A stretch of DNA of 64,000 nt, taken from assembly GCA_036365455.1 (NCBI GenBank), contig JAWQUS010000008.1, positions 25,527,501 to 25,591,500 on the forward strand. The letters are read 5' to 3'. Source of the DNA: Macrosoma leucophasiata (Eukaryota > Arthropoda > Insecta > Lepidoptera > Hedylidae). Within the stretch, counting starts at the first letter, position 1; each line of letters starts with the position of its first letter. The notes under the pieces were generated by a model that made no database searches, was not told the origin of the DNA, and saw nothing but the letters and a program-made list of their open reading frames with translations. Below are positions 53,199 through 64,000 of the stretch, piece by piece. The translations under genes were made by a program, and so were the position numbers.

Positions 53199-55685
53199 AC
53201 CATCTGTCATACTAACTGCTCATACAAATCGTACACTAAAGCAATAATAGGCTGTAGGCCTTATTATTTAAATTGTGTTAATTATTTTAATTTATTCTCA
53301 TTTATGCCTAAGTTTACCTCCTTGAAGTTGCTAGTGTTCGTTGTTGAGTATAAGTCGATAGGGGTTAAGAGGGAGGAGGGAGGGGGAGGGATAGGTGGTT
53401 AATTAGTTTATAGTATTAGTGTGCGCCATCGATCGAGAAGCCAGGTGACACGAGCGGTGGAGTCGTGCCCTCTGCCTACCGCCGCGCCGCGCCGGCTTGC
53501 TCGCCCCCGCTCCTTGCTGCCATTTGCTGGGTTTCGAGAGCGACAATCGTTTCAGTGCTGCTATTTTCCCCCATAATTGGCAAATTAATTGCCTATTATC
53601 GACTACATTCCTCCTTGCCAGGTTTGCCAACTAGAACTATCGAAGTTTCTCTTTCTTTCAGTTGATTCAAAAGTAAGTATGATGCTCAAATCGTCGAGAC
53701 GCTTGCTTTAAAAGTTTGTTAAGTTTTGTGTAGTAATGAAAAAAAATGTTGTATTTATTTTTAGGTAAAATGTTATTTCGATTTGTGTGTCAAAATCAGC
53801 TAACAAAACCTTTATTTCTGATTGTTATTCAAATTTAAAAGTTTGCATTTGACTATTGATTCAAATAGCCGTTCCCTTAGAATCCTTTATTCTCCAACAA
53901 TATCTTTGTTAGTTTGAATAAAAATAAAAGTAATGCCACTTCAACTTCTAATCTTTTTTTTTTTATCATGCGAACTTAGTCGAAATTATTAAGTATCTAT
54001 CTACTGAAATTTATTTTCTGTATTTTTATACTTCAGTAGTTATTGATCGTCACGACCATGACATCATTTTAATGTATGACTATCGAAAGTTATAATACCT
54101 CGACTAGATGATGATGTTCGGTAATCGGGCAGGTCACTCAACAGATGCATGGTACCTTTGTATGAGTTCCACCTGTGCAGGCGGTACCACTTGGCTAGGT
54201 CGCTTGCCAACTTTTATTACCAGCTCCTAGATTGCAGTCTCTGTTGTGACGCGCCCGAATACGTCCCTATTAGTCATCACTGATATATGATATGTCACTA
54301 ATAGGTAGGTACTTGTAGTTAGAAGCACAGGGCATCCATTATTATTTTAAAATTGATTATAAAGTTAGGGTTTTGGTTAAGATGTAAAGTTAGGTATAGT
54401 TAGGATCTTAGAAGAAGCATAACTTCTTACGTACGTAGGTACCTACATACATACCTAAGTACACACAATTTATATTTTTTTATATGTCACATTGTCTGAC
54501 ATGGTCATGGTACCTACTCTATGTGAATATGGAACGGATTCCTAAAAATGTATAGGTACCTATTGTCATCATTTTAATTAATAACATCCATAATGATCAC
54601 TGGGCAGTAAGAAGTAGGTACCTATGTAATTTGTAGTTAGACATGGAAGTCAGTTAGGATCGCGGTTACGTGGAACTTCAAAGCTTATAATAAATAACAA
54701 GATAACGCCTGTTGATCTGTTACGTCACAACACGTGCGTGAGGGGGAGGGCGAGCCGGGGAGTGGGCGGGGCGATGCCACGCCCCGCACCTTTCACCGAC
54801 ACCGACACCTCCGACCTCACAAGACTCGAGTGCCGGCAGCCACTTAAGCTGCGCCTGCTTTTGGTCCTCGTGCTAGCCTACTATAGAACGTGGCCCCTAC
54901 TCTTACCTACAATAAATATTTAGGTACTACTAGAGTCATCCAAACTTTTAAAAAAGTTTTGTCATACAAAAATATTAACAATAGAAAAAAAACCTACGTA
55001 GGTACCTACAAGTTGTCCTTACATGACGATTTCTTTCTCTTCGCTCTACTGTAACTATCTACCTACTACAAGTCGCGTAAAGAAACTTCGTTTCAATACC
55101 TATCATAAATTTCCAGTGTATATTTTAAAAAATTAAAAAAAGTAATGCGAAATCATCTAGTCCCATAAGTAGGTACCAACCTAATAGACAGTATTATAAC
55201 TAAATTATGCCCAAACCTAAATACTCGTATATTGGGAATAAGGTAATATTTTTTTACATAAAATCAGTTTAAGAGTTTAAAAGTCATTTCATCGAATAGT
55301 CCTTTATAGCCTACTAATATATATTATCGCTACAATCTCCACGAGCAGAATTGCAGTCATGCTTAAACTGAGCGGGTCTACACTTGGGCAGTGTGTGAAA
55401 CTCACGTGCCACTTCTTTCTTCCTGCCAAAGAGGAAAGTTCCACCTGCATCGATAGCACAGTTGCACTACAGTCACTACACGATTTATAGTGCCTCGGTT
55501 CTCGGATTGTCGGGTAACCTGTCTCTCTACTCTCTAGTACGAGTACAGTACCGCTAAGTGCTCTACGCTAGATATCACCCCCACTCGATCTGTGTCCTTA
55601 CTCCTTTTCTGCATTCATAACAATCTTTGTAAATGTTCCCTGGTCCCGGCAACTGGCGCCTTACCTAAGAATATCCATTTTTTCA
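53199..55685. other. Unassigned sequence with GC-rich patches and a candidate microexon
   Basis: GC-rich patches lie at 53,460-53,530 and 54,720-54,840. At 53,650-53,681 a pyrimidine tract ending TTTCAG is followed after 11 bases by AAGTAAGTATG, a possible but unproven microexon. Low-complexity GTAGGTACCTA repeats occur in several places. No ORF is supported. Confidence 0.35.
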
Positions 55686-55972
55686 CTGGTGGTAGAGCTC
55701 CAGTGACGGAGCTCGCGGGCGTAGGCACCACCGCAATACCTAATATACTTGCCGCTAAATGGTAGTGTTCATCACTATCGTGTTCCGGTCAGGTGGTAAT
55801 GTACGGCCCTGTAATTTCTGGCACAGAAGCATAACAACTAATGCCTCAGGAGTGGCAGCGCATCTGCATTTTGACCTCTGGTCATTGTGGGGGTGTCTAT
55901 AGGCTGCAGTCATCACTTAACATCAATGTGAACTGCATGCTTGTTTGCCACTTTTATAACATAAAAAAATAT
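55686..55972 (+). mobile_element. Metulj-like SINE (M), copy 15, full length
   Basis: It runs from ACTGGTGGTAGAGCTCC to CACTTTTATAACATAAAA, almost identical to copy 6. It is a good reference copy. Confidence 0.95.
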
Positions 55973-55975
55973 TAA

Positions 55976-56537
55976 CTAGGTAAGGTGTTACATTATCTCC
56001 TCAGTGGTATTACTGACAAACGGTTCAACATCTCTTCCGGAAAATAATATCTATATAGAAAATAATCTCGATATTTCTTAGCGCTTCAGAGCTAATTGAT
56101 GCTTACTTAACTAAATAATTGCTATCGACACTATACTTGGAATTTATAAATAGTTTTTGTGCGCAATTCATTTTCCGAGCGTACCCTTAAATCCTGTCTG
56201 TGTGCCTACTCAGTAAAGTGGGTGTGGATCTACTCCAATATTATATTGTTGTAATTTATATGCTTAAATTTAATTTTGTGTTTAACGTTTTTTAAACTTT
56301 AATATCTGTATTTTTCAAGATTGATTATGTTTATTAATGAGTTCTATTTAAATGGAGGCCAGCGGGGCAAATCATGAAGATAACATGTCGTTGTTAAATC
56401 TTTGCGGCACGACCTAGGTGGTCGACGTGACCGCTGTTGTCCTGGTTTCTGTCTTCGTTTTTCTCTAATCTCCTTTCGTAATCCATGGTAGTTCTCAACA
56501 ATTAATATTGCACATCGAGCCTGCGAAAGAGACAATC
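55976..56537. other. Unassigned AT-rich sequence
   Basis: Nothing recognised. Confidence 0.4.
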
Positions 56538-56692
56538 GGCTCGTTTCGACTTTGTAGAGCGTTATCTCTGTTGCACACTGCCTACGTAAGCACTGACAGT
56601 CCGGTATTGGTCAAAGCTTGATCAAAATGGTCGACAAACGTCAAATAGGTACGGTGCGAAAGAGATAACGCTCTATAGATTCGAAATAAGCC
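56538..56692. mobile_element. MITE-like element, about 155 bp
   Basis: Inverted arms GGCTCGTTTCGACTTTGTAG then AGCGTTATCTC at the left and GGCTTATTTCGAATCTATAG then AGCGTTATCTC inward from the right. The core is noncoding. A single end of this family is at 61,095-61,137. Confidence 0.8.
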
Positions 56693-56837
56693 AAAGTCTC
56701 CTTCCTAGACTTGATGTGCAATATTTATTGTTGAGCACTGTAGCTACCTAGCCTTATACTGAATATATTGTGATTTGCTACGACCGCATCAAAGCCCATT
56801 ACTAAATTCTGTACCAACTCGCTAACTTGACTGTCAC

Positions 56838-57362
56838 CGTAGTCTACTGATAGCAGGCCACTACCGTTACGCTGGTCTTGCCTTCGATCCCAAGCATTGT
56901 TTTTATGTAATGTAGGTAACAAGCATGCAGTTAACATAGGTGTTAAGTAATGATTGCAGACTTATAGACTTATAGACATCCACACAAGGACCAGAGTTCA
57001 AAGTGCAGTTGCACCCCTGAGACCTTAGTTGTTAGGTATGTCTCTGTGAAAGTTATTACGGGGCCATACGAGTACCTACATTTCCATCTAACCGGAACAC
57101 GATAGTGCCGAACACACCATTTAGCGGCAGATAAATAACGTAATGCTCCCTCACTGAAACTCTACCACCAGTAAAGCTATCCAGATTGTTCTCATTTCCA
57201 GAAGCTTCCCAGTGCCACCCTCGGAGTTTGGTATCTAATGTGTTTGGCGATATCAGTAAGTATGCTCTATCACGTGGGATAATACAAAGTTGGGATGTTT
57301 GCATGTATGTGTACTTCTGCCTACCCTTTCGGTGGATACAGGCGAGAAGTTACGTTGCACCC
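56838..57362 (+). mobile_element. tRNA-headed SINE (T), copy 3, split by a SINE M
   Basis: The head at 56,838-56,900 (TAGCAGGCCACTACCG, TTCGATCCCAAGC) and the body and tail at 57,180-57,362 (CATTTCCAGAAGCTTCCC, CTGCCTACCCTTTCGG) flank a reverse-oriented SINE M. Joining the two parts gives the order seen in copy 1. Confidence 0.78.
56903..57178 (-). mobile_element. Metulj-like SINE (M), copy 16, nested in SINE T
   Basis: Full-length minus copy: AACAAGCATGCAGTTAAC at its 3' side through CCGGAACACGATAGTGCC to CTCTACCACCAGT. It contains a duplication of CTTATAGA. Confidence 0.88.
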
Positions 57363-58967
57363 AACTACTAGCGCCGCGTTACATATATACATAGACAATG
57401 GACGGAATAATCCCCGGCAACATTACCCTTGATACACGACACCCGCCGCCGCCGCTACAATTGGGCACAATGAATGCGTAATATATGGACATCCTAGAAG
57501 CTTCCATGCACCGATCGCTACTTATTTAACATAATCTTTTGACCCCATTTCTGCACTTGCGTTTTGAGTTACCGAACTGTTGGAAATTTCCTTACATGTC
57601 GGCAATTTTAACACAAAACATTTAAAACGGGCTACACTTAACTGTGGCTCAGTTGATATTGATAATTTTGATGATGCAGAGTTCAAACAGTCGTATACCA
57701 CGCAATACGCTCGTGGCATCTTTAAAACACTCGTGGAAGCAAAAATAAATCGCAAAATGACCGCTCGTCTCGACGCGACAGTCCGCGACACTCACTACTG
57801 TAGCACTGCGAGAACCGCTTAGAGGCCTCGTAGATGCGCATGTTTGTGTGAGTGTGCCGTTTCGAACGATTTGTTCGTAGTTTCCGTACTGTGCCAACGT
57901 GGTCTATTCGCCCAAGAACGTTGAACGTAGCAGTGTGAGCAACATAGTTATGAAACATCACGATGTGGGTCACTCAAACCGCCCTTCATTCATTAATCTG
58001 ATTATTTGCCAAACAAAGAAAAGGCATATCGTTATCGATACCAATTAACCTATTTCAACAATCGCCTAACAATAACCTAGAGCCCAAACACATTCATTAG
58101 CGCAGTCGTTGTAAGTCACCAGTTATTTAATCAGGCACTGTCGATACCTACTTATCGGCAGTCACGAAAAACGTCGAATAGACAAAATTCTACCGATATC
58201 ACTGGCACTCATGTTTTACACTGGCTTTATTATTGAAGTGAGCTCTATAGCTACTCTTCTCATTAATTACGATTCGAAGAATTAAATAAGGTCTTTCTTA
58301 ACAACGGAATTACATGTGATTCGTAGAAGTCGTTCACTGTTGATATTTAGTTAATAACTTTCATGATTGAATGGTCTTTGTTTTACATATCATAGTTTTT
58401 GGTTAATGGAACGCACCATGCAGACCGACGATGTTCGTAGTTTGTCTCTATTTTCCAGTTCGCTTCACGGATCTGCCGAGAGCTGTTTGTAGGTATATAA
58501 GTTTCCAAAACGAGCATAATGAAATAATGTGTCAATAATGGCACGTCTTTGTCCCAACCACCTAAAGCCTAAGTTGGAATGACAAGGCAATGTCGCCTTA
58601 ACAAGCCGGCTAGCGGCTGTGAGTTGCGAGTCAACATTAGGTACAAGCGTTCGCCATTCAATAAACGGACAGCCATTAGTGTGACAATCTGTCCTCTCGA
58701 CATCGGTAATTGGGAGACAATTGCGGTAAATTACCGATGAGCTGCTCAACATTACCGGTTGTGACTGAATCGGTTTAGCACGTACGCGAAACGGTGTGTG
58801 GATTGTATATTGGAAACTAAATGTTCGCAGTTCGCTTAGGCTGAGATGGTACAATCAGTTATGTTTGTCAACCATTTATGGCATCCTTGTTTAATTCTTT
58901 AACATCGATGTTTTTTTTTCATTTCACATAAAAATTGAAATTTTCTATTTTTACATATTGCCATTCT
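57363..58967. other. Unassigned sequence
   Basis: Overlapping short ORFs on both strands at 57,520-57,980 are unrecognised. The plus frame 57,580-57,822 (SVDIDNFDDAEFKQSY) and a minus 129-codon frame at 58,854-58,465 have no domain I know. I cannot exclude a host exon in 57.5-57.9 kb. Confidence 0.3.
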
Positions 58968-59120
58968 TAATGCCTAAGCTGTTATGCCTCTGTGCCGTAC
59001 ATTACCTTCTGACCGGAACATAATTGCGCTGAATATTATAATTAAGCGACAAATAGATTGGATATTGCGATGGAGTTTACGTCCTCGAGCTTCATCACTG
59101 GAGCTCTTACACCTGTGAAA
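58968..59120 (-). mobile_element. Metulj-like SINE (M), copy 17
   Basis: Diverged minus copy with TTATGCCTCTGTGCCG, CCTTCTGACCGGAACA and GAGCTCTTACACC. Confidence 0.75.
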
Positions 59121-59744
59121 GTTCATATTGCTCTAAATACATAAATGTATCAGTGTTTAATAAATTCTAAACACATATATCTCGCTCGATGAGGCTAGAT
59201 CATGACCATCTAAAAAGAATAGCGCTGACGCTATCGTTGCGAAGTTCCTTCGTTGGCAGTCTACCACAAGCAGTAATTATGTTATTAGGTACCGGTAACG
59301 GCGATCGCTACCTTCTAAATCAATCCAAATAATATCTTTTTACCATAAAACTAATTACTTATAGGATGAACCAAAACGCGAACATCATATTTCTCTTATT
59401 TGTTGTTGTGTCTGATATAAATAGATAAGTCTCGTTGGTATCATTCCTATATTTATTATTCTGAGAACATAATTTCACGCCTGCATAAACTGGCGTAGGT
59501 ACATAGGTAAAAAACCATTACGAAAAAAACGTTAGATAGGACAAAGACGACCAGTCCCGTCGAACTGTGACTTGGACACATAGGTATAGGTACCTAATTA
59601 TTGTATAGTTGTTAAGATATATAAACAATAAGATATCGAAATCCGTTCGCGAATTACCTATTAATAGTTTTAAAGTTAAATTAAATAAATGACTACTTGA
59701 CAAATGTTATCATAATCTCTCTAATTTGTATGAATTGAATTTGA
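59121..59744. other. Unassigned AT-rich sequence
   Basis: Nothing recognised. Confidence 0.4.
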
Positions 59745-59950
59745 ATTATCCTGAACGCTACGCAAGACGTTTGCGAAATAGATGGAGGTAGCTGCACATA
59801 ATAATTTTTCAAACTGTTGTCAGACAATTACCACCTCAGTCTGCCCGATACCACGGAAGCTGAAAAGCGACCGAAACGTCGGGTTCGATTTTAAATAATC
59901 ATTTTAGTTTAATATACCTACGCGAGATAAATCCGAAAACTAGTTTTATT
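59745..59950 (+). mobile_element. Penelope-like element, extreme 3' fragment
   Basis: Plus-strand sequence (CCTGAACGCTACGCAAGACG, GATGGAGGTAGCTGCAC, GGGTTCGATTTTAAATAATC) matches the 3' end of the element at 16,200-16,905 in reverse orientation. Only the last coding codons and the 3' part remain. Confidence 0.88.
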
Positions 59951-61094
59951 TCAATTGAATTATCCTGTTACTTTTTGGATATTTTAGGTATATATTACCT
60001 ACATTATAAATTAAGTATTGTAAACTTTTGTTGTAAACATTTGCATGCTATTGTTATGGCTAAATAGGATTGTGAGACTATTTATAGTTGACACCGTCTA
60101 CCCTTCTTAAGGCAAATAAATTTACTTTATTTTATTTTTGGTAAAATATGTTCGTAGGTTACGGAACGCTAATAAAAATTTAAATATGCATTATTACACT
60201 TTCCGGCTTTTAAAGTAGGTATAAACTTTTTTACTTAATGGTCGTGGAATATGTGCAGCGCGATCTAATAGAAACAGTGCTCATGTGTGCATTAGAAATA
60301 GGTACCAAGTAGTAGTTGCAAGCGATAATCTAGTGACGCGGCGGTGTGCTGGTGCCACGCTGGTGCAACCACACCGAAGCGCGCCGCGCGCCGCTCGCCG
60401 CGCGCCGCGCCCCTCCGCGGTTTTCTTTGATACTGTGCAACACGATAACATTAGGTTACCATATAACTATCATCAGTTTTAGGGTTCCGTACCAAAAGGA
60501 TAACAACGGGACCCTATTATTACTAATGAAAAATTCCTTGACCTCTTAGATTATTAGCAGTCTAAGAAGTCAAAGGATTGTTCAAAACTATTATTGATAC
60601 CTACATTTAATTTTGTGGCTTGAAGAGTACCTAGTTCTATATGCATATTTGCATATGCTCTCAAACTTTAACAATGTTGTCGACTGTCCCCGTTGACTGT
60701 TTTCAAAAGTTAGTCAACATTACTTTTAACTTTTTACGTACAATTAATAACTTTTTACTGTTGGATGTTGTTCTATAACTCTTGGAAACGTTGTTCCACA
60801 ATAAGTAGGAGCGGTGTGGATGCAGCACGTCCGTCGTCGCTCGCCGCGGCGGACAATGTCAAGGGCACCCAAGGCTACGCCACTGTGTGTATAAGCTAAT
60901 TCATGACCGAGTGCATTTTACGATGCCGATATCATAACTGCAGTGAGCCGCCGATAAATCGCTGGGGAATTATTTCCTCGTCGTGGAATGTATTACTGCG
61001 GGTGTACGCTATCTTTTATTGTCAGCCTAAATTTAATCGACATAGGTACAGTATCCGACAAGAAGTATCGCACCTCGACCCCAGGAGGGAGACC
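59951..61094. other. Unassigned sequence with GC-rich patches
   Basis: A family Q head (GGGTTCCGTACCAAAAGG) lies at 60,482. GC-rich patches at 60,340-60,425 and 60,815-60,870 have no supported exon. Confidence 0.4.
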
Positions 61095-61137
61095 GGTTTA
61101 TTTCGGATTTGTAGAGCATTATCTCTTTCGCACCTAA
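61095..61137 (+). mobile_element. Solo end of the 56.5-kb MITE family
   Basis: GGTTTATTTCGGATTTGTAG, AGCATTATCTCTTTCGCACC matches one arm of the element at 56,538-56,692. Confidence 0.6.
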
Positions 61138-61157
61138 TATGACATTTATGCGGACGT

Positions 61158-64000
61158 CGCATGGCCCAGTGGCTGGTGTAGATCGTACGGGCGCGGTCGG
61201 GTAGTGTGATGGGTGACCGCTAGTGGCAAATTAAATGCGCGTTTCCGTGCTTCGGAGGGCACATTAAGCCGTCGGTCTCGGTTGCTATCGATGGATAGCA
61301 GTCGTTAAACCTTGTCGGGGGTGTAAGGGGTCTCAACCAACACCATCGAGACCCAAGCCAACCTCACCTGCACGTGGTGCACCCTGCTACATAACAAACA
61401 AGGCTCTGGCGACCTGCCAACACGCACTGGACCAGCGTGGCGGGTTATGGTCTAAACCCCCCCAAGATGGAAATGCAGACGAGGAAAAGGCCCCAAGTGC
61501 CCGGCGGCTCCAGGAGCAAAACCGGCGTAGACGGGCGCTGGTCGAGCTCTGGAGCCAGGGGTGCTAAGAATCTCCGGGTGAGTCGCTTCCGTCAAACGAC
61601 TTCGGCATGCACAACGGAAAACCGACGTAGGTTATCACTGGTAACATACAATACACGCACGTTAAGGACAGACGAGAAAATTGCTGAGCTGGAAGAAGAA
61701 TTGAACAAGTTGCACTGGGACATCTTAGGTCTATCTGAAGTCCGTAGAGAGGGAGAGGACACGATAACCCTGAAGTCTGGCAACTTGTTCTACTACCGGG
61801 AGGGCGACCACCAGTCCCAAGGTGGTGTCGGGTTTATCGTCCACAAGTCTTTCGTTAACAACATTGAATGCATCACGAGTGTGTCGAGTAGGGTCGCGTA
61901 CCTGATACTCAGAATATCCAAGAGATATTCCTTGAAGGTCATCCAGGTCTACGCACCGACCTCGGCACACCCGGACGACGAGGTGGAAGCTATGTATGAG
62001 GACATAAGTAGGGCCATACATACTTCCAAAACGTATTTCACTGTTGTAATGGGAGACTTCATCGCAAAGCTGGGCAAGGGATGCGATAATGAGCTGAGAG
62101 TGGGGCAATTTGGATGTGGGAATCAGAACCCTAGGGGCCAGAGGCTGGCCAATTTTCTGGAGAAGGAGGAACTTTTTATGATGAACTCCTTTTTCAAGAA
62201 GCCGCCTCATAGGAAATGGACCTGGATGAGCCCAGACGGTTCCACAAAAAATGAGATAGACTTCATTATGACCAACAAGAAACACATATTCAATGATGTC
62301 TCCGTGATTCACAGGGTGAAAACCGGAAGTGATCACCGAATGGTTAGGGGCACATTGAATTTAAACATCAAGATCGAAAGATCTCGTCTAATGAAGTCTA
62401 CGCTCCGACCTACTTTTTCTCACATACAAAACCCCGAGAGCTTTCAGCTCGAATTGAAAAATCGCTTTGCTTGCCTGGAGGATTGCATCTCAGTGGACGA
62501 TATGAATGACAGGTTGGTAGAAACTGTCCAGTCGGTGGGGTATAAATACTTTGAAACTCGCCGACGAAATAGACCTCAAAAACTAACCGATCAAACCCTC
62601 AACCTTATGGCAGAACGACGCTCAATGACACTGCAGACCTCTGATGAAGCTGAAAAATACCGGCAACTTAATAGACAGATCCAACAGTCCTTGCGGCACG
62701 ATATCAGATCCTTCAACACAAAATGTGTTGAGGAAACGATAGAGAGCAACAAGGGCTCCAAAGTATTTGCAAGGGATCTGTCTATTGGACAGAGCCGGCT
62801 GATGCAGCTGAAGACAGAGGACGGTAGTTTAGCGTCGACTAAGCCTGAGGTATTGCGGGAGATCGAGAGGTTCTATGGGCAGTTATATACCTCGGTCGCA
62901 CAACCTGCCTCTGATTTGGTTAGAGACCCGAGAGCCAAATTAACCCGACACTATACCGAAGATATCCCGGACATCAGCCTGTACGAGATTAGGATGGCCC
63001 TCAAACAGCTTAAGAACAACAAGGCGCCTGGAGAGGACGGAATCACTACAGAGCTTCTGCAAGCGGGTGGATCACCGTTACTGAAAGTCCTTCAGAAGCT
63101 CTTTAATTCCGTCCTATTCGAAGGTACTACGCCAGAAGCATGGAACAGAGGCGTGGTGGTGCTTTTCTTCAAAAAAGGTGATAAAGCCCTATTGAAGAAC
63201 TATAGACCCATCTCGCTTCTGAGCCATGTCTACAAGCTGTTTTCGAGGGTGATCACGAACCGTCTCGCTCGCAGGTTTGATGACTTCCAGCCTCCCGAAC
63301 AAGCCGGTTTCCGAAAAGGCTATAGTACCATAGACCACATACACACGCTGCGGCAGGTTATACAGAAGTCCGAGGAGTATAACCGGCCATTATGCTTAGC
63401 GTTCGTGGACTATGAGAAAGCCTTTGATTCGGTTGAAACATGGGCTGTGCTGCAGTCTTTACAGCGTTGCCACATTGACTATCGGTATATCGAAGTGTTG
63501 AAGTGTCTGTATAAAAACGCCACCATGTCAGTCCGAGTACAGGACCAATGCACGAGGGCGATTCCTTTGCAGAGGGGAGTAAGACAGGGAGATGTCATCT
63601 CACCTCTGCTCTTCACCAATGCAATGGAAGACGCCTTCAAGCTCCTGGAATGGCAAGGACTAGGCATCAATATTAACGGCGAATACATCACTCACCTTCG
63701 GTTTGCCGACGATATTATTGTCATGGCAGAGTCGCTGGAAGATCTCAGCACAATGCTCGAAGACCTCAATCGAGTGTCCCAAAGAGTGGGCCTTAAAATG
63801 AACATGGATAAGACCAAGGTCATGTTCAATAACCTTGTATCGCCCACTCCAGTGTCCGTTGGGAACTCGATGCTCGAAGTTGTCGACGACTACGTCTATT
63901 TAGGACAAACCATACAACTAGGCAGGTCGAACTTTGAGAAAGAGGTCATTCGCCGAATCCAACTCGGCTGGGCAGCGTTCGGGAAGTTAAGGAGCGTTTT
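61158..64000 (+). mobile_element. RTE-type LINE with a 5S-SINE-like 5' end (runs off window)
   Basis: The 5' untranslated region at 61,158-61,466 opens with about 170 bp nearly identical to the head of the 5S-type SINE (GGGCGCGGTCGGGTAGTG, GATGGGTGACCGC, ATAGCAGTCGTTAAACC). It then continues with weaker similarity to the SINE body (CACTGGACCAGCGTGGCGGG against CATTGGAGCAGCGTGGTGG). A head deletion removes the GGTTAAGCAC segment. The ORF begins at 61,467 and is still open at the window edge. The element's 3' end must lie beyond 64,000. Confidence 0.85.
61467..64000 (+). CDS. RTE endonuclease/reverse transcriptase, open to window edge (partial)
   Basis: At least 844 codons without a stop, from MEMQTRKRPQVPGG; an upstream in-frame stop at 61,392 makes 61,467 the first possible start. 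The APE-type endonuclease has N62 (YNTRTL), E91 (SEVRREG), D197 (MGDFIAK) and S288-D289-H290 (GSDH). The Asn normally after GDF is Ile199, which may impair nicking. The linker includes NKGSKVFARDLSIGQS. The RT begins at NKAPGEDG (518-525) and has FKKGDKALLKNYRPIS, FVDYEKAFDSVE and GVRQGDVISP, with catalytic FADD at 746-749. VVDDYVYLGQTIQLGRSNFE follows. This matches the RTE clade; broken relatives lie at 19,011 and 37,938. Confidence 0.93.
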   Translation, partial: MEMQTRKRPQVPGGSRSKTGVDGRWSSSGARGAKNLRVSRFRQTTSACTTENRRRLSLVTYNTRTLRTDEKIAELEEELNKLHWDILGLSEVRREGEDTITLKSGNLFYYREGDHQSQGGVGFIVHKSFVNNIECITSVSSRVAYLILRISKRYSLKVIQVYAPTSAHPDDEVEAMYEDISRAIHTSKTYFTVVMGDFIAKLGKGCDNELRVGQFGCGNQNPRGQRLANFLEKEELFMMNSFFKKPPHRKWTWMSPDGSTKNEIDFIMTNKKHIFNDVSVIHRVKTGSDHRMVRGTLNLNIKIERSRLMKSTLRPTFSHIQNPESFQLELKNRFACLEDCISVDDMNDRLVETVQSVGYKYFETRRRNRPQKLTDQTLNLMAERRSMTLQTSDEAEKYRQLNRQIQQSLRHDIRSFNTKCVEETIESNKGSKVFARDLSIGQSRLMQLKTEDGSLASTKPEVLREIERFYGQLYTSVAQPASDLVRDPRAKLTRHYTEDIPDISLYEIRMALKQLKNNKAPGEDGITTELLQAGGSPLLKVLQKLFNSVLFEGTTPEAWNRGVVVLFFKKGDKALLKNYRPISLLSHVYKLFSRVITNRLARRFDDFQPPEQAGFRKGYSTIDHIHTLRQVIQKSEEYNRPLCLAFVDYEKAFDSVETWAVLQSLQRCHIDYRYIEVLKCLYKNATMSVRVQDQCTRAIPLQRGVRQGDVISPLLFTNAMEDAFKLLEWQGLGININGEYITHLRFADDIIVMAESLEDLSTMLEDLNRVSQRVGLKMNMDKTKVMFNNLVSPTPVSVGNSMLEVVDDYVYLGQTIQLGRSNFEKEVIRRIQLGWAAFGKLRSV

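Noticed and set aside
1..64000. CRISPR array, phage, operon or other prokaryotic system
   Set aside because: No regularly spaced identical repeats and no bacterial-type gene density; content is eukaryotic transposons and noncoding DNA.

Overview
The window looks like an AT-rich intergenic or intronic stretch of a lepidopteran (butterfly or moth) nuclear genome. That reading rests on the repeat content: Metulj-like SINEs, a 5S-rRNA-derived SINE with an RTE-type tail, RTE and CR1/jockey-like LINEs, a Penelope-like element, mellifera- and cecropia-type mariners, Lep1-like Helitron remnants and many small foldback (MITE-like) elements. There is no bacterial-style operon, CRISPR array or rRNA locus. 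I support one host coding segment, a short first coding exon at 29,864-29,958 in a GC-rich island and followed by a consensus splice donor. I do not recognise its gene.

Layout. 1-9 kb: small repeats, a 3' fragment of the main LINE, and several SINE fragments, one split by a MITE. 9-16 kb: a foldback structure, a full-length SINE, a tandem MITE dimer, a full 5S-type SINE and a MITE with CTAGGG ends. 16-18.4 kb: a 3' piece of a Penelope-like element with its GIY-YIG domain, then a complete 1,251-bp mariner with 22-bp terminal repeats and a broken transposase. 19-24 kb: an RTE insertion with an inverted 5' end, itself interrupted by an apparently full-length LINE with an intact 989-codon endonuclease/reverse-transcriptase gene. 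24-30 kb: fragments of a third LINE and its tRNA-headed SINE, a GC-rich island, MITEs, then the host exon. 30-41 kb: foldback elements, Helitron-like fragments, SINEs, another RTE fragment and a 658-bp element flanked by TA. 41.5-45.5 kb: a mariner split by a 2,699-bp element with inverted repeats and a TA duplication. 46-61 kb: a SINE split by a MITE, a SINE split by a second SINE, further SINE copies, GC-rich islands and a Penelope tail. 61.2-64 kb: an RTE element whose open reading frame runs off the window.

How the parts relate. Three LINE lineages each have a SINE with a matching 3' tail, and in two pairs the LINE's 5' end also resembles the SINE's head. The SINEs therefore look like short partners, or internally deleted relatives, of resident LINEs. 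The nested insertions give a relative order of events. No novel defence or enzymatic system is visible; the most informative material is the retroelement architecture and the host exon. All homology statements come from reading the sequence and remembered family features, with no database search. Boundaries of diverged repeats are approximate.
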